Below, in pieces: positions 36,670 to 45,239 of a stretch of 64,000 nucleotides of DNA. The notes beneath the pieces were generated by a model, which worked only from the letters and a program-made list of their open reading frames with translations, was not told the DNA's origin and ran no database searches. The translations under genes and the position numbers were made by a program. Numbering within the stretch: position 1 is the first letter of the stretch; each line of letters opens with the position of its first letter. Source of the DNA: Candidatus Pristimantibacillus lignocellulolyticus (GTDB lineage: Bacteria; Bacillota; Bacilli; Paenibacillales; Paenibacillaceae); assembly GCA_023639215.1 (NCBI GenBank), contig CP097899.1, positions 69,501 to 133,500 of the forward strand, in the 5' to 3' direction.

Positions 36670-38514
36670 CTAGTCCTGAGTATCCTCCTGTAATGCCGTA
36701 AGAATTGTAGTTGCTAACTTTTCACCAATAGATAGAGGCTTAAAGTCTTCGACTTGAGCCTCTTTTATTTTTTTCAGAGATCCAAAATGTTTCAGTAGTT
36801 GTTTGCGACGTTTCTCGCCAATGCCTGGAATTGAATCCAGCTTCGATTCTACCATTGATTTCGCTCGTTGCTGACGGTGGAAAGTGATCGCAAAGCGATG
36901 CACTTCATCTTGAATCCGTTGAAGCAAATAGAACTCCTGACTATCTCGTCCGAGTGGTATAAGTTGAGGTGGATCACCACTCATTAATTCTGCTGTTCTG
37001 TGCTTGTCATCCTTAACTAGTCCACATACTGGTATAAATAGGCTCAATTCATCCTGTAGCACCTCTATAGCAGCTGATATCTGTCCTTTACCACCATCTA
37101 CTACAATGAGATCTGGAAGCTCTGTACCTTCCTTCAAAGCGCGCTCATAACGGCGACGAATTACTTCTCGCATCGTGCCATAATCATCTGAACCTTCGAT
37201 CGTCTTCACATTGTATTTACGATATTCGCGTCGATCTGGCTTACCATCACGGAATACAACCATTGCAGATACTGGGTTTGTCCCTTGTATATTCGAGTTA
37301 TCAAATGCTTCAATGCGATGTAAATGATCCATTCCTAGCGCATGTCCGAGATTACGTGATGCAATGATGCTCCGTTCCTCATCTCTTTCAATAAGTTTGA
37401 ACTTTTCATTTAGTACATTTTGTGCATTTTGTATTGCCATCGAAACAATTTCACTCTTCTGTCCACGCTGTGGAATTAAAATTTTGACCTTTAGCCATTC
37501 ATGTAACCAAGACGTTATTTCTTCAGCAACCATGCTACTTCCTTCAAGTGGCTGCGGGAGTAAGATTTGTCTAGGTAATGCAGGATTTTCACTATAATAC
37601 TGAGTGACAAAACTCATAAAGTCATCGTATTCCTCGCCATAATACGGGAATGAAGTTCCGTGTCGCTCGATTAATTTACCTTTGCGCATATATAGAATCT
37701 GTACACTCATCCAACCTTTATCGACAGCGTATCCGAATATATCCCGGTCGAGTGCATCATTCATCGTAATCTTCTGCTTCTCCATAATAGCATCGATCGC
37801 TACCATTTGATCGCGATATTCCTTAGCACGTTCGAATTCAAGTTTCTCTGCTGCTTCACCCATTTTACGTTCCAATTCAAGTCTAACTGAATCTTCACCG
37901 CCATTAAGGAAGCGGGTAATTTCCGCTGTCATCTCATCATACTTACTTTGATCAATTTCAAATTCGCAAGGCGCAATACATTGCCCCATATGATAATAGA
38001 GACATACTTTGTCGGGAAGCTTTTGACATTTGCGCAGTGGATATAAACGATCTAATAATTTTTTCGTTTGTTGTGCAGCATAAGCATTAGGATAAGGTCC
38101 AAAGTATTTGGCTTTGTCCTTGTATACTTTACGTGTCACCTCAAGCCTTGGATGAGCCTCATGCGTAATTTTAATATATGGAAAAGTTTTATCGTCTTTT
38201 AATAGAACATTATATCTTGGATTATGCAGCTTAATGAGATTACACTCTAGTATTAGAGCTTCCATATTGCTACCTGTTATAATAAATTCAAAGTCAGTAA
38301 TTTCACTAACCAATTTTTGCGTTTTCCCATTATGACTGCCATTGAAATACGATCGAACGCGATTTTTCAAAATCTTCGCTTTCCCAACATAAATAATGAC
38401 ATCTTCATTATTTTTCATAAGATAACAACCAGGCAAATCAGGAAGTAATGCTAACTTGTTACGTAGATGCTCTTTCACAATAGCTTCATCATAAGGATTC
38501 GAAGATTGCGTCAC
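36670..38514 (-). CDS. uvrC: Excinuclease ABC subunit C
   Basis: This protein makes the two incisions in nucleotide excision repair. The 614-residue protein has the GIY-YIG nuclease (PGCYLMKNNEDVIIYVGKAK, residues about 28-48), a UVR motif (KMGEAAEKLEFERAKEYRDQ, about 205), the RNase H-like nuclease (FDNSNIQG, VVDGGKGQ) and C-terminal helix-hairpin-helices (LDSIPGIGEKRRKQLLKHFGS). GTG at 38514, 7 bases after AGGAGG. The leader has two 5'-leader repeat units. Confidence 0.97.
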   Translation of the reverse strand: MTQSSNPYDEAIVKEHLRNKLALLPDLPGCYLMKNNEDVIIYVGKAKILKNRVRSYFNGSHNGKTQKLVSEITDFEFIITGSNMEALILECNLIKLHNPRYNVLLKDDKTFPYIKITHEAHPRLEVTRKVYKDKAKYFGPYPNAYAAQQTKKLLDRLYPLRKCQKLPDKVCLYYHMGQCIAPCEFEIDQSKYDEMTAEITRFLNGGEDSVRLELERKMGEAAEKLEFERAKEYRDQMVAIDAIMEKQKITMNDALDRDIFGYAVDKGWMSVQILYMRKGKLIERHGTSFPYYGEEYDDFMSFVTQYYSENPALPRQILLPQPLEGSSMVAEEITSWLHEWLKVKILIPQRGQKSEIVSMAIQNAQNVLNEKFKLIERDEERSIIASRNLGHALGMDHLHRIEAFDNSNIQGTNPVSAMVVFRDGKPDRREYRKYNVKTIEGSDDYGTMREVIRRRYERALKEGTELPDLIVVDGGKGQISAAIEVLQDELSLFIPVCGLVKDDKHRTAELMSGDPPQLIPLGRDSQEFYLLQRIQDEVHRFAITFHRQQRAKSMVESKLDSIPGIGEKRRKQLLKHFGSLKKIKEAQVEDFKPLSIGEKLATTILTALQEDTQD

Positions 38515-38525
38515 TATATTACCTC

Positions 38526-38645
38526 CTAAAACTTTTCATAACTTCTTGAATTATATCTGTGCAATGAAAAGTTGCTTCGTAAGCATAAACCAAACTTTTC
38601 ATAACTTCTTGAAATATCCTTACAATGATAAGTTACTTCGTTTAT
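38526..38645 (-). repeat. Two tandem 5'-leader repeat units upstream of uvrC
   Basis: Units start at about 38530 and 38593 (63-bp period): ACTTTTCATAACTTCTTGAA, then CAATGAAAAGTTGCTTCG, then AAGCATAAAC. On the transcribed strand the promoter-distal unit ends GAAAAGTTTTAGGAGG, the uvrC Shine-Dalgarno sequence. The rest of the 38646-38848 gap holds promoter-like AT-rich sequence only. Confidence 0.8.
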
Positions 38646-38848
38646 TATTGTAGCATATTTGTTCGTATTGATCCCTTTCAATTGAATAACTTCGTTCTTA
38701 AATTATTTCGTTACTTATACAGTCACTTTCTATCCAAGTAAATTATTACACAGTTAATAAAAAGTATGGACAAACGTTTATTCTCTTTACATTTTAGCGA
38801 AATATTGGTTATACTATGTACAGCAATAGGTCTGTCAAGGAGGACTGC

Positions 38849-38998
38849 ATGATGGAAAACGTACGCGATCCACGTCAGCATATTAACGAAGAACCACGTG
38901 ACGATCTTAAAGATGTTATGGTTGGTTTCGGCGGCATGCTTGGCTTCATGGTCGTTGTGTTCGCTGCTGCAGTAATTGTGAAATTTTTGATTTCATAA
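38849..38998 (+). CDS. Small membrane protein, YqzM-like
   Basis: The 49-residue protein has a charged N-terminus (ENVRDPRQHINEEPRDDLKD) and one transmembrane helix (GFGGMLGFMVVVFAAAVIVKFL). The pattern fits the YqzM family of small Bacillales membrane proteins. Start ATG at 38849 or the next codon at 38852, after AAGGAGG; the second has the better spacing. A strong terminator follows. Function unknown. Confidence 0.65.
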   Translation: MMENVRDPRQHINEEPRDDLKDVMVGFGGMLGFMVVVFAAAVIVKFLIS

Positions 38999-39018
38999 TA
39001 CGCAGACAGAATGCAACA

Positions 39019-39066
39019 AAAAGACCGGTTGACTCTTATCATCGAATAAGAGTCAACCGGTCTTTT
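39019..39066. terminator. Bidirectional terminator between the YqzM-like gene and yezD
   Basis: The perfect 21-bp arms begin AAAAGACCGGTTGACTC, with a 6-base loop and T or A tracts on both sides. Confidence 0.95.
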
Positions 39067-39082
39067 CTGTACTATACATATA

Positions 39083-39325
39083 TTATTGCGATTTGGAATT
39101 TCTTGATTTTTTATCACTATCTTGTTTGTTAGGAAAAGTAACGGTACGATCTTCAAAGTTACTATCTTTATTAGAAGTAAGTTGATATCTAGTTCTCTCA
39201 GTACGATCAATTTGAACGATTTGACCATCATGAACAGTTACCAGTACTTGCCCAAATTGTAATCCATTTATTTGTTCGGCAATACGCGCTTGCCAAACTT
39301 CATCAACTTGTAAAGGCTTCGCCAT
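39083..39325 (-). CDS. yezD: YezD-family (DUF2292) small protein
   Basis: The 80-residue protein has a conserved N-terminal half: VDEVWQARIAEQINGLQFGQ, then VTVHDGQIVQIDRTER, the YezD/DUF2292 signature, with a hydrophilic tail. Function unknown; genes of this family tend to lie near sulfur-uptake genes, as here directly after cysW on the same strand. ATG preceded by TTTTAGGAGG, which is the end of a 5'-leader repeat. Confidence 0.8.
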   Translation of the reverse strand: MAKPLQVDEVWQARIAEQINGLQFGQVLVTVHDGQIVQIDRTERTRYQLTSNKDSNFEDRTVTFPNKQDSDKKSRNSKSQ

Positions 39326-39334
39326 AATAATTCC

Positions 39335-39478
39335 TCCTAAAACTTTTCATATCTTCTTGAGTTGCATCTTTGCAGTGAAAAGTTACTTCGTAAGCATAAT
39401 CAAAACTTTTCATATCATCTTAAGTTACATCATTACACTGAAAAGTTACTTCGTAAGCATAATCTAAAACTTTTCATC
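39335..39478 (-). repeat. Two and a part 5'-leader repeat units between cysW and yezD
   Basis: Units begin at about 39341 and 39404, with a third partial at 39468 (63-64 bp period). On the transcribed strand each unit reads GCTTACGAAGTAACTTTTCA, about 30 bases, ATATGAAAAGTTTT. The last runs into AGGAGG of yezD; the partial one abuts the cysW stop. Confidence 0.85.
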
Positions 39479-39479
39479 T

Positions 39480-40364
39480 CTAGTCTATACTTTCCCGCTT
39501 CGACTGAAGTCCTTCTTTCCACTCTACGATTGCCTTCACGATTAAAGTAAATATCGCTAGTAACATTAGCAACGATGCTATGGCAAACGCTGCTGAAAAT
39601 TGATATTCATTGTACAATATTTCAACATGCAGAGGTAACGTATTGGTTCTGCCGCGAATATGTCCTGATACGACAGATACAGCTCCAAACTCGCCCATCG
39701 CCCTAGCATTACATAGAATAATTCCGTATAACAAACCCCATTTAATATTTGGTAATGTTACATACCAAAATACTTTAAAACCCTTTGCACCAAGACTAAT
39801 CGCAGCCTCTTCTTCACCAATCCCCTGTTGTTGCATAAGTGGAATTATTTCCCTTGCTACAAATGGAACGGTGATGAATAGCGTAGCAATGATAATACCT
39901 GGAACTGCGAAAATTATGTTAATGTCACGTTCTGCTAACCATGGTCCAAAATATCCTTGTGCTCCAAACATAAGAACGAACACAAGTCCTGCAATAACAG
40001 GCGATACGGCAAATGGTAGATCGATCAACGTTAATAATATTTGCTTACCACGAAATTTAAACTTAGAGATTGCCCAAGCTACGAGTACACCAAACACTGT
40101 ATTAAGTGGTACAGCTATTAATGCCGTTATTAGCGTTAACTTCAAGGCTGCAAATGCGTCCGAATGGGTTATCGCATCAAGATAGACCGAGAATCCCTTT
40201 TGCAGTGCCTCTACGATGACGAGTGCAAGAGGTAATACGATCATAATGACGATGAACAATACTGCTATGCCAATTAAGCTCCAACGTACCCAGGTCGCTT
40301 CATTGATATGCTTCTCTCGCACAATTTTGTGGGGGGAGCTGTGGTAGTTTACTACTCCAGCCAT
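39480..40364 (-). CDS. cysW: Sulfate ABC transporter permease CysW
   Basis: This is a membrane subunit of the sulfate/thiosulfate importer. The 294-residue protein has about six helices and the EAA loop EEAAISLGAKGFKVFWYVTLPN. C-terminal MGEFGAVSVVSGHIRGRTNTLPL is typical of CysW. ATG at 40364, 8 bases after AGGAGG; a longer reading to 40400 lacks support. It is separated from cysT by 300 bases of repeats. Confidence 0.93.
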   Translation of the reverse strand: MAGVVNYHSSPHKIVREKHINEATWVRWSLIGIAVLFIVIMIVLPLALVIVEALQKGFSVYLDAITHSDAFAALKLTLITALIAVPLNTVFGVLVAWAISKFKFRGKQILLTLIDLPFAVSPVIAGLVFVLMFGAQGYFGPWLAERDINIIFAVPGIIIATLFITVPFVAREIIPLMQQQGIGEEEAAISLGAKGFKVFWYVTLPNIKWGLLYGIILCNARAMGEFGAVSVVSGHIRGRTNTLPLHVEILYNEYQFSAAFAIASLLMLLAIFTLIVKAIVEWKEGLQSKRESID

Positions 40365-40397
40365 ATCATTCCCCTCCTTTTTATAGGATAGGATGTT

Positions 40398-40662
40398 CAA
40401 TAAGAACTCTTGTGATCACGTAGAGTGTGCTAACGAAGCTTACTCGTCGGCGAATATGACATTCATTGTTCTCTCCAGTGCTCATATACCAATGACGTAC
40501 ATTCCGCGCTTCGCTTCTCTAGCTTCATGTCATCTTCTTGGTGCTGACAAGTGATCTTATTGAACTTTCATTGGATAGGATGCTTCATCAAAAAAATTGT
40601 GATCACGTTGTTTGGCTTCAATGACTATTCGACGTCGAATATGGCATTCATCGGAAGCCTCA
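40398..40662. repeat. Nested-palindrome repeats between cysT and cysW (about 1.4 units)
   Basis: A complete inverted A-type unit (to about 40576) and part of another (40577-40662) are present. Apical stem ATGTAC/GTATAT (read on the minus strand) with loop GTCATTG; middle stem GAAGATGAC/GTCATATTC. The array starts a few bases after the cysT stop. No gene is seen. Confidence 0.82.
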
Positions 40663-40664
40663 AC

Positions 40665-41522
40665 CTAAGAGTTCGAAGTCATTCTACGGTTCATTCTCCA
40701 TTGCAATAGATTGATGGCGAACAATAATATGAACGAGACGACTAGCATCACAGCCGCTATTGCAGTTGCTCCTGCGTAGTCATATTGCTCAAGCTTTGTC
40801 ATAATTAACAGCGGTGAAATTTCTGTTTTCAAAGGCATATTACCGCTAATAAATACGACGGAGCCATATTCACCTATTCCTCTGGCGAACGCTAATGTGA
40901 AGCCAGTTAATAAGGCAGGGAATAATGTCGGTAATATAATTCGGAAGAAGGTACGGAGGCGATATGCACCAAGCATAACCGCTGCCTCCTCCATATCTTT
41001 CTCCAAATCTTCAATAACAGGTTGCACCGTTCTAACGACAAATGGGATACCGATAAATGTTAATGCAACGATAATACCAAGAGGAGCATATGCTACCTTT
41101 ATGCCTAGTGGCTCTAAGAACGAACCAATCCAGCCATTTTTCGCATAAATCGCAGTCAAGGCAATTCCTGCAACTGCAGTAGGTAATGCGAATGGAATAT
41201 CAACAAGTGCATCTATAATCTTCTTACCTGGAAATTGATACCTCACCAACACCCAAGCTACGATTAATCCAAAAAAAGTATTAATTAATGCTGCGCACAG
41301 TGCTGTAACGAAACTAACACGATAAGAGGCAAGCACGCGTGCATTCGTAACAGCAGCCCAAAACTCCTCAAAAGTAAGCTCGAACGACTTTAGGAAAATA
41401 ATAGCGAGTGGGATAAATACAATAATGCTCAAGTAGAACATTGAAATCCCAAGTGTTAGTCTAAAGCCTGGAATGATCGTTCTGGATGTTGAGCGTTTGC
41501 GCTTAAGGTTAGCTAATGACAT
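40665..41522 (-). CDS. cysT: Sulfate ABC transporter permease CysT
   Basis: This is the second membrane subunit of the sulfate importer. The 285-residue protein has about six helices with the EAA loop MEEAAVMLGAYRLRTFFRIILP and the family piece ARGIGEYGSVVFISGNMP. ATG at 41522 with AAGGAG 11 bases upstream. It follows the binding-protein gene by 41 bases. Confidence 0.93.
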   Translation of the reverse strand: MSLANLKRKRSTSRTIIPGFRLTLGISMFYLSIIVFIPLAIIFLKSFELTFEEFWAAVTNARVLASYRVSFVTALCAALINTFFGLIVAWVLVRYQFPGKKIIDALVDIPFALPTAVAGIALTAIYAKNGWIGSFLEPLGIKVAYAPLGIIVALTFIGIPFVVRTVQPVIEDLEKDMEEAAVMLGAYRLRTFFRIILPTLFPALLTGFTLAFARGIGEYGSVVFISGNMPLKTEISPLLIMTKLEQYDYAGATAIAAVMLVVSFILLFAINLLQWRMNRRMTSNS

Positions 41523-41563
41523 ACGTGCTCATACTCCTTTATAAGTCAGATTCACTTGACGTA

Positions 41564-42682
41564 TTAGCTACCTGGTGTATAGATTTGATCGAACACTCCT
41601 CCATCAGCGAAGTGTTTCGTTTGCGCTTCTTTCCAGCCGCCAAAGTCTTTATCAATTTCTAATAATTCTAGCTCAGGGAATTGATCTTTGAACTGTGCTG
41701 CTACTTCTGGATCGGTAGGGCGGTAATAGTTATCCCCTGCAATTTTTTGTCCTTCAGGAGTGTACAAGTATTGCAAGTAAGCTTCTGTAACTTCACGTGT
41801 ACCACGTTTGTCGACTACTTTATCGACAATTGCAACTGGTGGTTCAGCTAATATACTTAGTGATGGATATACAATATCGAATTTATCAGGACCTAATTCG
41901 TTGATAGATAAATACGCTTCATTTTCCCATGCTAGTAGCACATCACCAATTTCACGTTCTACAAAAGTTGTCGTTGAACCACGAGCTCCTGTATCTAATA
42001 CCGGAACATGCTTGAATAGCTCTGTTACATATTGAACTGCTGCTTCCTCACTATTGTTATTCTGTTTAAGTGCATAACCCCAAGCCGCCAAATAGTTCCA
42101 ACGAGCTCCACCTGAAGTTTTCGGATTCGGTGTAATAACTTCTACATCATCCTTGATTAGATCATTCCAATCCAAAATGTTTTTCGGGTTACCTTTGCGA
42201 ACTAGAAACACGATTGTTGAAGTATAAGGGGAACTGTTACGTTCAAATTGTGTTTGCCAATCACTTTCAATTAGTCCTGCGTCTACAATTGCATCGATAT
42301 CGTAACCAAGTGCCAATGTAACGACATCTGCTTCAAGACCATCCACAACTGCACGACCTTGCTTTCCAGAGCCACCATGTGACTGTTCAATTGTTACTTC
42401 TTGATTAGCTGTTTCTAACCAATACTTCGCGAATGCTTCATTGAAATCGACATATAGCTCACGAGTAGGGTCATATGATACGTTCAATAATTTAACAGGA
42501 TCTTTTTTGACTACTGTTTCTGTAGTATCTGGTGTTGCTGTATTGTTAGCAGGTTTCTCTGTCTGTTGACCTTTTCCATTAGCTGGCTGTGAATTGTTAG
42601 TTGCTCCGCAAGCTCCTAATACACTAATTAGCAATGCTAATACGATAATTTTTGATAGATGAGTAATTGACTTAATGTTCAT
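41564..42682 (-). CDS. sbp: Sulfate-binding lipoprotein
   Basis: This extracellular binding protein delivers sulfate or thiosulfate to CysTW. The 372-residue precursor has a lipobox LLISVLGAC, an Asn/Gln/Thr-rich linker, and the Sbp fold: LLNVSYDPTRELYVDFN, QSHGGSGKQGRAVVDGL, NPKTSGGARWNYLAAWGY. ATG at 42682 with GGAGGG upstream; an extension to 42739 would place sequence before the signal peptide. First gene of sbp-cysT-cysW-yezD. No cysA ATPase gene follows in this window. Confidence 0.94.
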   Translation of the reverse strand: MNIKSITHLSKIIVLALLISVLGACGATNNSQPANGKGQQTEKPANNTATPDTTETVVKKDPVKLLNVSYDPTRELYVDFNEAFAKYWLETANQEVTIEQSHGGSGKQGRAVVDGLEADVVTLALGYDIDAIVDAGLIESDWQTQFERNSSPYTSTIVFLVRKGNPKNILDWNDLIKDDVEVITPNPKTSGGARWNYLAAWGYALKQNNNSEEAAVQYVTELFKHVPVLDTGARGSTTTFVEREIGDVLLAWENEAYLSINELGPDKFDIVYPSLSILAEPPVAIVDKVVDKRGTREVTEAYLQYLYTPEGQKIAGDNYYRPTDPEVAAQFKDQFPELELLEIDKDFGGWKEAQTKHFADGGVFDQIYTPGS

Positions 42683-42778
42683 AACAAATCCCTCCATAAT
42701 TTCGGGATAGGTAATGTTCATTCCGGTTGTTCCGGTCATTAATTATTATTCCTATCAGTTTAGTTGGTTATTAATTGA

Positions 42779-42808
42779 ATAGTAACAACGATTACCATCT
42801 TCTGTCAA
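42779..42808 (-). promoter_or_regulatory. Promoter of the sulfate uptake operon
   Basis: TTGACA (42808-42803) and TACTAT (42784-42779) have an 18-base spacer, about 97 bases upstream of sbp. Confidence 0.65.
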
Positions 42809-42911
42809 CATATTTTTATTAAAGGTATTAGATTACCTTATAAAGCCAAGTTAATCAAAGTAAGCTCCGAATAAGCAACTTGATTATGTAATTATGACCT
42901 TATTCAATGCC

Positions 42912-42960
42912 AAAAAGGAGCAGCCCCATCGTCACGAGCATGACTTTGGAGCTGCTCCTA
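42912..42960 (-). terminator. Terminator of the sugar ABC operon
   Basis: On the minus strand GGAGCAGCTCCA pairs with TGGGGCTGCTCC (one mismatch), followed by TTTTTGG. It lies after the repeat downstream of the second binding-protein gene. Confidence 0.82.
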
Positions 42961-43094
42961 CTTGCTTGGAAACGAGTAGCAAAGCGTACGTTATTGGTAC
43001 GCGAGCACACGCAGGCTTTAGATGAAGGACATATTCGACGCCGAATTTGCTACGTCAGCGTTACCGCGTAATCACCGGCGGGCGTTTTGAACTA
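42961..43094. repeat. Nested-palindrome repeat (partial unit) after the second sugar-binding protein gene
   Basis: An A-type unit missing its left arm: apical stem GCGTAC/GTACGC with loop GTTATTG, right end GGGCGTTTTGAAC. It starts 13 bases after the gene's stop and ends at the terminator. Confidence 0.82.
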
Positions 43095-43107
43095 CCATAT
43101 CTTTTCG

Positions 43108-44136
43108 TTAATATTTCCGCTTTGAGATCTCTTCAAGCGGCATTGTTTCTGTAAACACATTTTCCGGTGGAATAATTCGCTTAGGCAGTGTTCTACCAGC
43201 CATAATTTCATTGGCAGCTTGCATAATCATTGGTCCTAGCAATGGATTACATTCCACAATCAAATTAATTTTCCCTTCACTCATGGCCTCAAGTGCCTTT
43301 TGTGTTCCGTCAACTGAAATAATGACTATATCTACACCTGGCACTAGACCCGCTTCCTCAATAGCTTGAATTGCACCAAGTGCCATATCATCATTATGTG
43401 CATATAACACATCGGGTTGTTGTTCACTTTCCAAAAAAACCTTCATAACTTCTTTACCTTTTTCAGTCGTAAAATCTGCCGTCTCGGTAACGTAAAGTTC
43501 TAAGTTCGACTCGTTTTTAATCGTATCTCTAAACCCTTTTCCACGTTCTATGGAAGGAGTAGATCCGGTCGTACCTGCCAATTCAGCAATATATATAGTT
43601 TCTTTTCTTTTACTCATTTTATCGATTAAATACTTACCTGCTTTAACACCTTCGTCATAGAAATCAGATCCAATAAACGTAACAATTAACGAAGAATCTT
43701 CAACATCTACAGCTCGATCAATTAATATAACTGGTATGCCAGCAGTATGAACTTCTTGAAGTATCGGTTCCCAACCGGTTTCCACAACAGGAGCAAACGC
43801 AATAATATCTACTTTTTGCTCGATAAAGGAGCGAATCGCCTCGAATTGTCTCTCTTGTGATTGCTCTGCATTTTCCAAAATAAGCTCAATGCCCATTTCA
43901 CTTGCAGCCGCCTCAATCGATTCTGTATTTGCTAGTCTCCACTTACTTTCAGAACCTAATTGCGAGAAACCTAATACAATTGGTTTATCTATTTCAACGT
44001 CTTCTTCAATCTCATTTATAACTATAGGCATGTTATTGGTAATATTGTTCACCATTGATTGACCTGCTTGGCATCCACTTAACAGAAGTAATAACACCAA
44101 ACTACATAGTAAATTTCGATGCCGTAATAGCTTCAT
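43108..44136 (-). CDS. Sugar ABC transporter substrate-binding lipoprotein, YtfQ-like (second copy)
   Basis: The 342-residue periplasmic-binding protein has a lipobox LLLLLLSGCQAG. The mature part closely follows the binding protein at 48475: VLGFSQLGSESKWRLANTES, VDIIAFAPVVETGWEPIL, YAHNDDMALGAIQAIEEAG, VECNPLLGPMI. These are hallmarks of the galactofuranose-binding YtfQ group. ATG at 44136 after GGAAGG. It ends the operon, 116 bases after the second permease. A second binding protein suggests a wider sugar range or a sensing role. Confidence 0.88.
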   Translation of the reverse strand: MKLLRHRNLLCSLVLLLLLSGCQAGQSMVNNITNNMPIVINEIEEDVEIDKPIVLGFSQLGSESKWRLANTESIEAAASEMGIELILENAEQSQERQFEAIRSFIEQKVDIIAFAPVVETGWEPILQEVHTAGIPVILIDRAVDVEDSSLIVTFIGSDFYDEGVKAGKYLIDKMSKRKETIYIAELAGTTGSTPSIERGKGFRDTIKNESNLELYVTETADFTTEKGKEVMKVFLESEQQPDVLYAHNDDMALGAIQAIEEAGLVPGVDIVIISVDGTQKALEAMSEGKINLIVECNPLLGPMIMQAANEIMAGRTLPKRIIPPENVFTETMPLEEISKRKY

Positions 44137-44252
44137 GCTATAGCACGCCTTCCGTCTATATATTCTAACTATGCGCAACTGGAGTATTAATAGGAAGAAT
44201 AGAATAGCTAGTACAACAATGATAACATGGTAAAATTAGGTTGCCAATGCCA

Positions 44253-45239
44253 CTATTTTCTCGTTAGTAATGAATATCCCGCTTGCTTCTTCCTCTGAGT
44301 TCCAAGTATTCTTTGCAATATAATAAAAACAAATAGTAACAACCCAATAACGATTTTTGTCCACCAAGAACTTAATGTTCCTTCAAAACTAATAATCGTT
44401 TGAATGACTCCTTGAATCATTACACCGAAGAATGTACCCGCGATATAGCCAACTCCTCCTGTTAATAGTGTACCTCCTATCACTACTGCTGCAATCGTAT
44501 CCAATTCTGCCCCCATCCCATGTGATCCGTAACCTGAAAGCATGTAGAATGTAAAGACAACTCCTGCTAAGGAAGAGCATAATCCACTAATGGCATAGAT
44601 CATTATTTTAGTGCGGGCAACTGGAAGACCCATTAATAATGCAGATTGCTCACTTCCACCTATGGCATAGATATTTCTACCAAGCCTTGTGTAGTGGGCA
44701 ACAAATATGCCTGCGATAACGATAACTATTGCTATGATCACACTTATAGAGATAAAATTACCACCTGGTAAATAAACTTTTGTTTGTGCTAAGCTCACAT
44801 ACATCGGGTGATCAATCGTTATCGTATTCGTACCAATAACGTAGCATAGACCCCGCGCCAAAAACATGCCCGCTAATGTAACGATAAACGGCTGCAGTTT
44901 ATAATAATGAATTAATGCTCCCATAACTAGTCCCATTGACGTTCCTATCAATAACACTAGTGGAATAACTAATATTGGTGACCAGCCATGTTGTTGAACC
45001 AAAGTAGCAGAAACCATTGTAGTTAGAGCTATAACTGAGCCTACTGACAAATCAATTCCACCTGACACAATGACGAAAGTCATTCCTACTGCAGCAATTA
45101 GTAGATAAGCGTTGTCTATTAATAGATTCAATATGATTTGCATCGAGAAAAAGCCAGTATAACGAAACGAACCTGCTGCAAACATGAAGATGAACAAGCA
45201 AATCGTTATAATGATAGGAATAAATTTACGATTAAAGAT
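44253..45239 (-). CDS. Sugar ABC transporter permease, YjfF-like, probable ATC start
   Basis: This is a membrane subunit of the sugar importer with about nine helices; VIVSGGIDLSVGSVIALTTMV and GTLLTGGVGYIAGTFFGVMIQ mark the YjfF/RbsC family. The first canonical start, TTG at 45197, has no ribosome site and would cut the first helix. Upstream codons read IFNRKFIPIIITICLF, equivalent to the start of E. coli YjfF (MIKRNLPLMITIG). The only fitting initiator is ATC at 45239, 9 bases after GAGG of AGAGGTGAT, overlapping the preceding gene's stop by 8 bases. That gives 328 residues. A stop in this frame lies just upstream. Confidence 0.85.
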   Translation of the reverse strand: MFNRKFIPIIITICLFIFMFAAGSFRYTGFFSMQIILNLLIDNAYLLIAAVGMTFVIVSGGIDLSVGSVIALTTMVSATLVQQHGWSPILVIPLVLLIGTSMGLVMGALIHYYKLQPFIVTLAGMFLARGLCYVIGTNTITIDHPMYVSLAQTKVYLPGGNFISISVIIAIVIVIAGIFVAHYTRLGRNIYAIGGSEQSALLMGLPVARTKIMIYAISGLCSSLAGVVFTFYMLSGYGSHGMGAELDTIAAVVIGGTLLTGGVGYIAGTFFGVMIQGVIQTIISFEGTLSSWWTKIVIGLLLFVFIILQRILGTQRKKQAGYSLLTRK

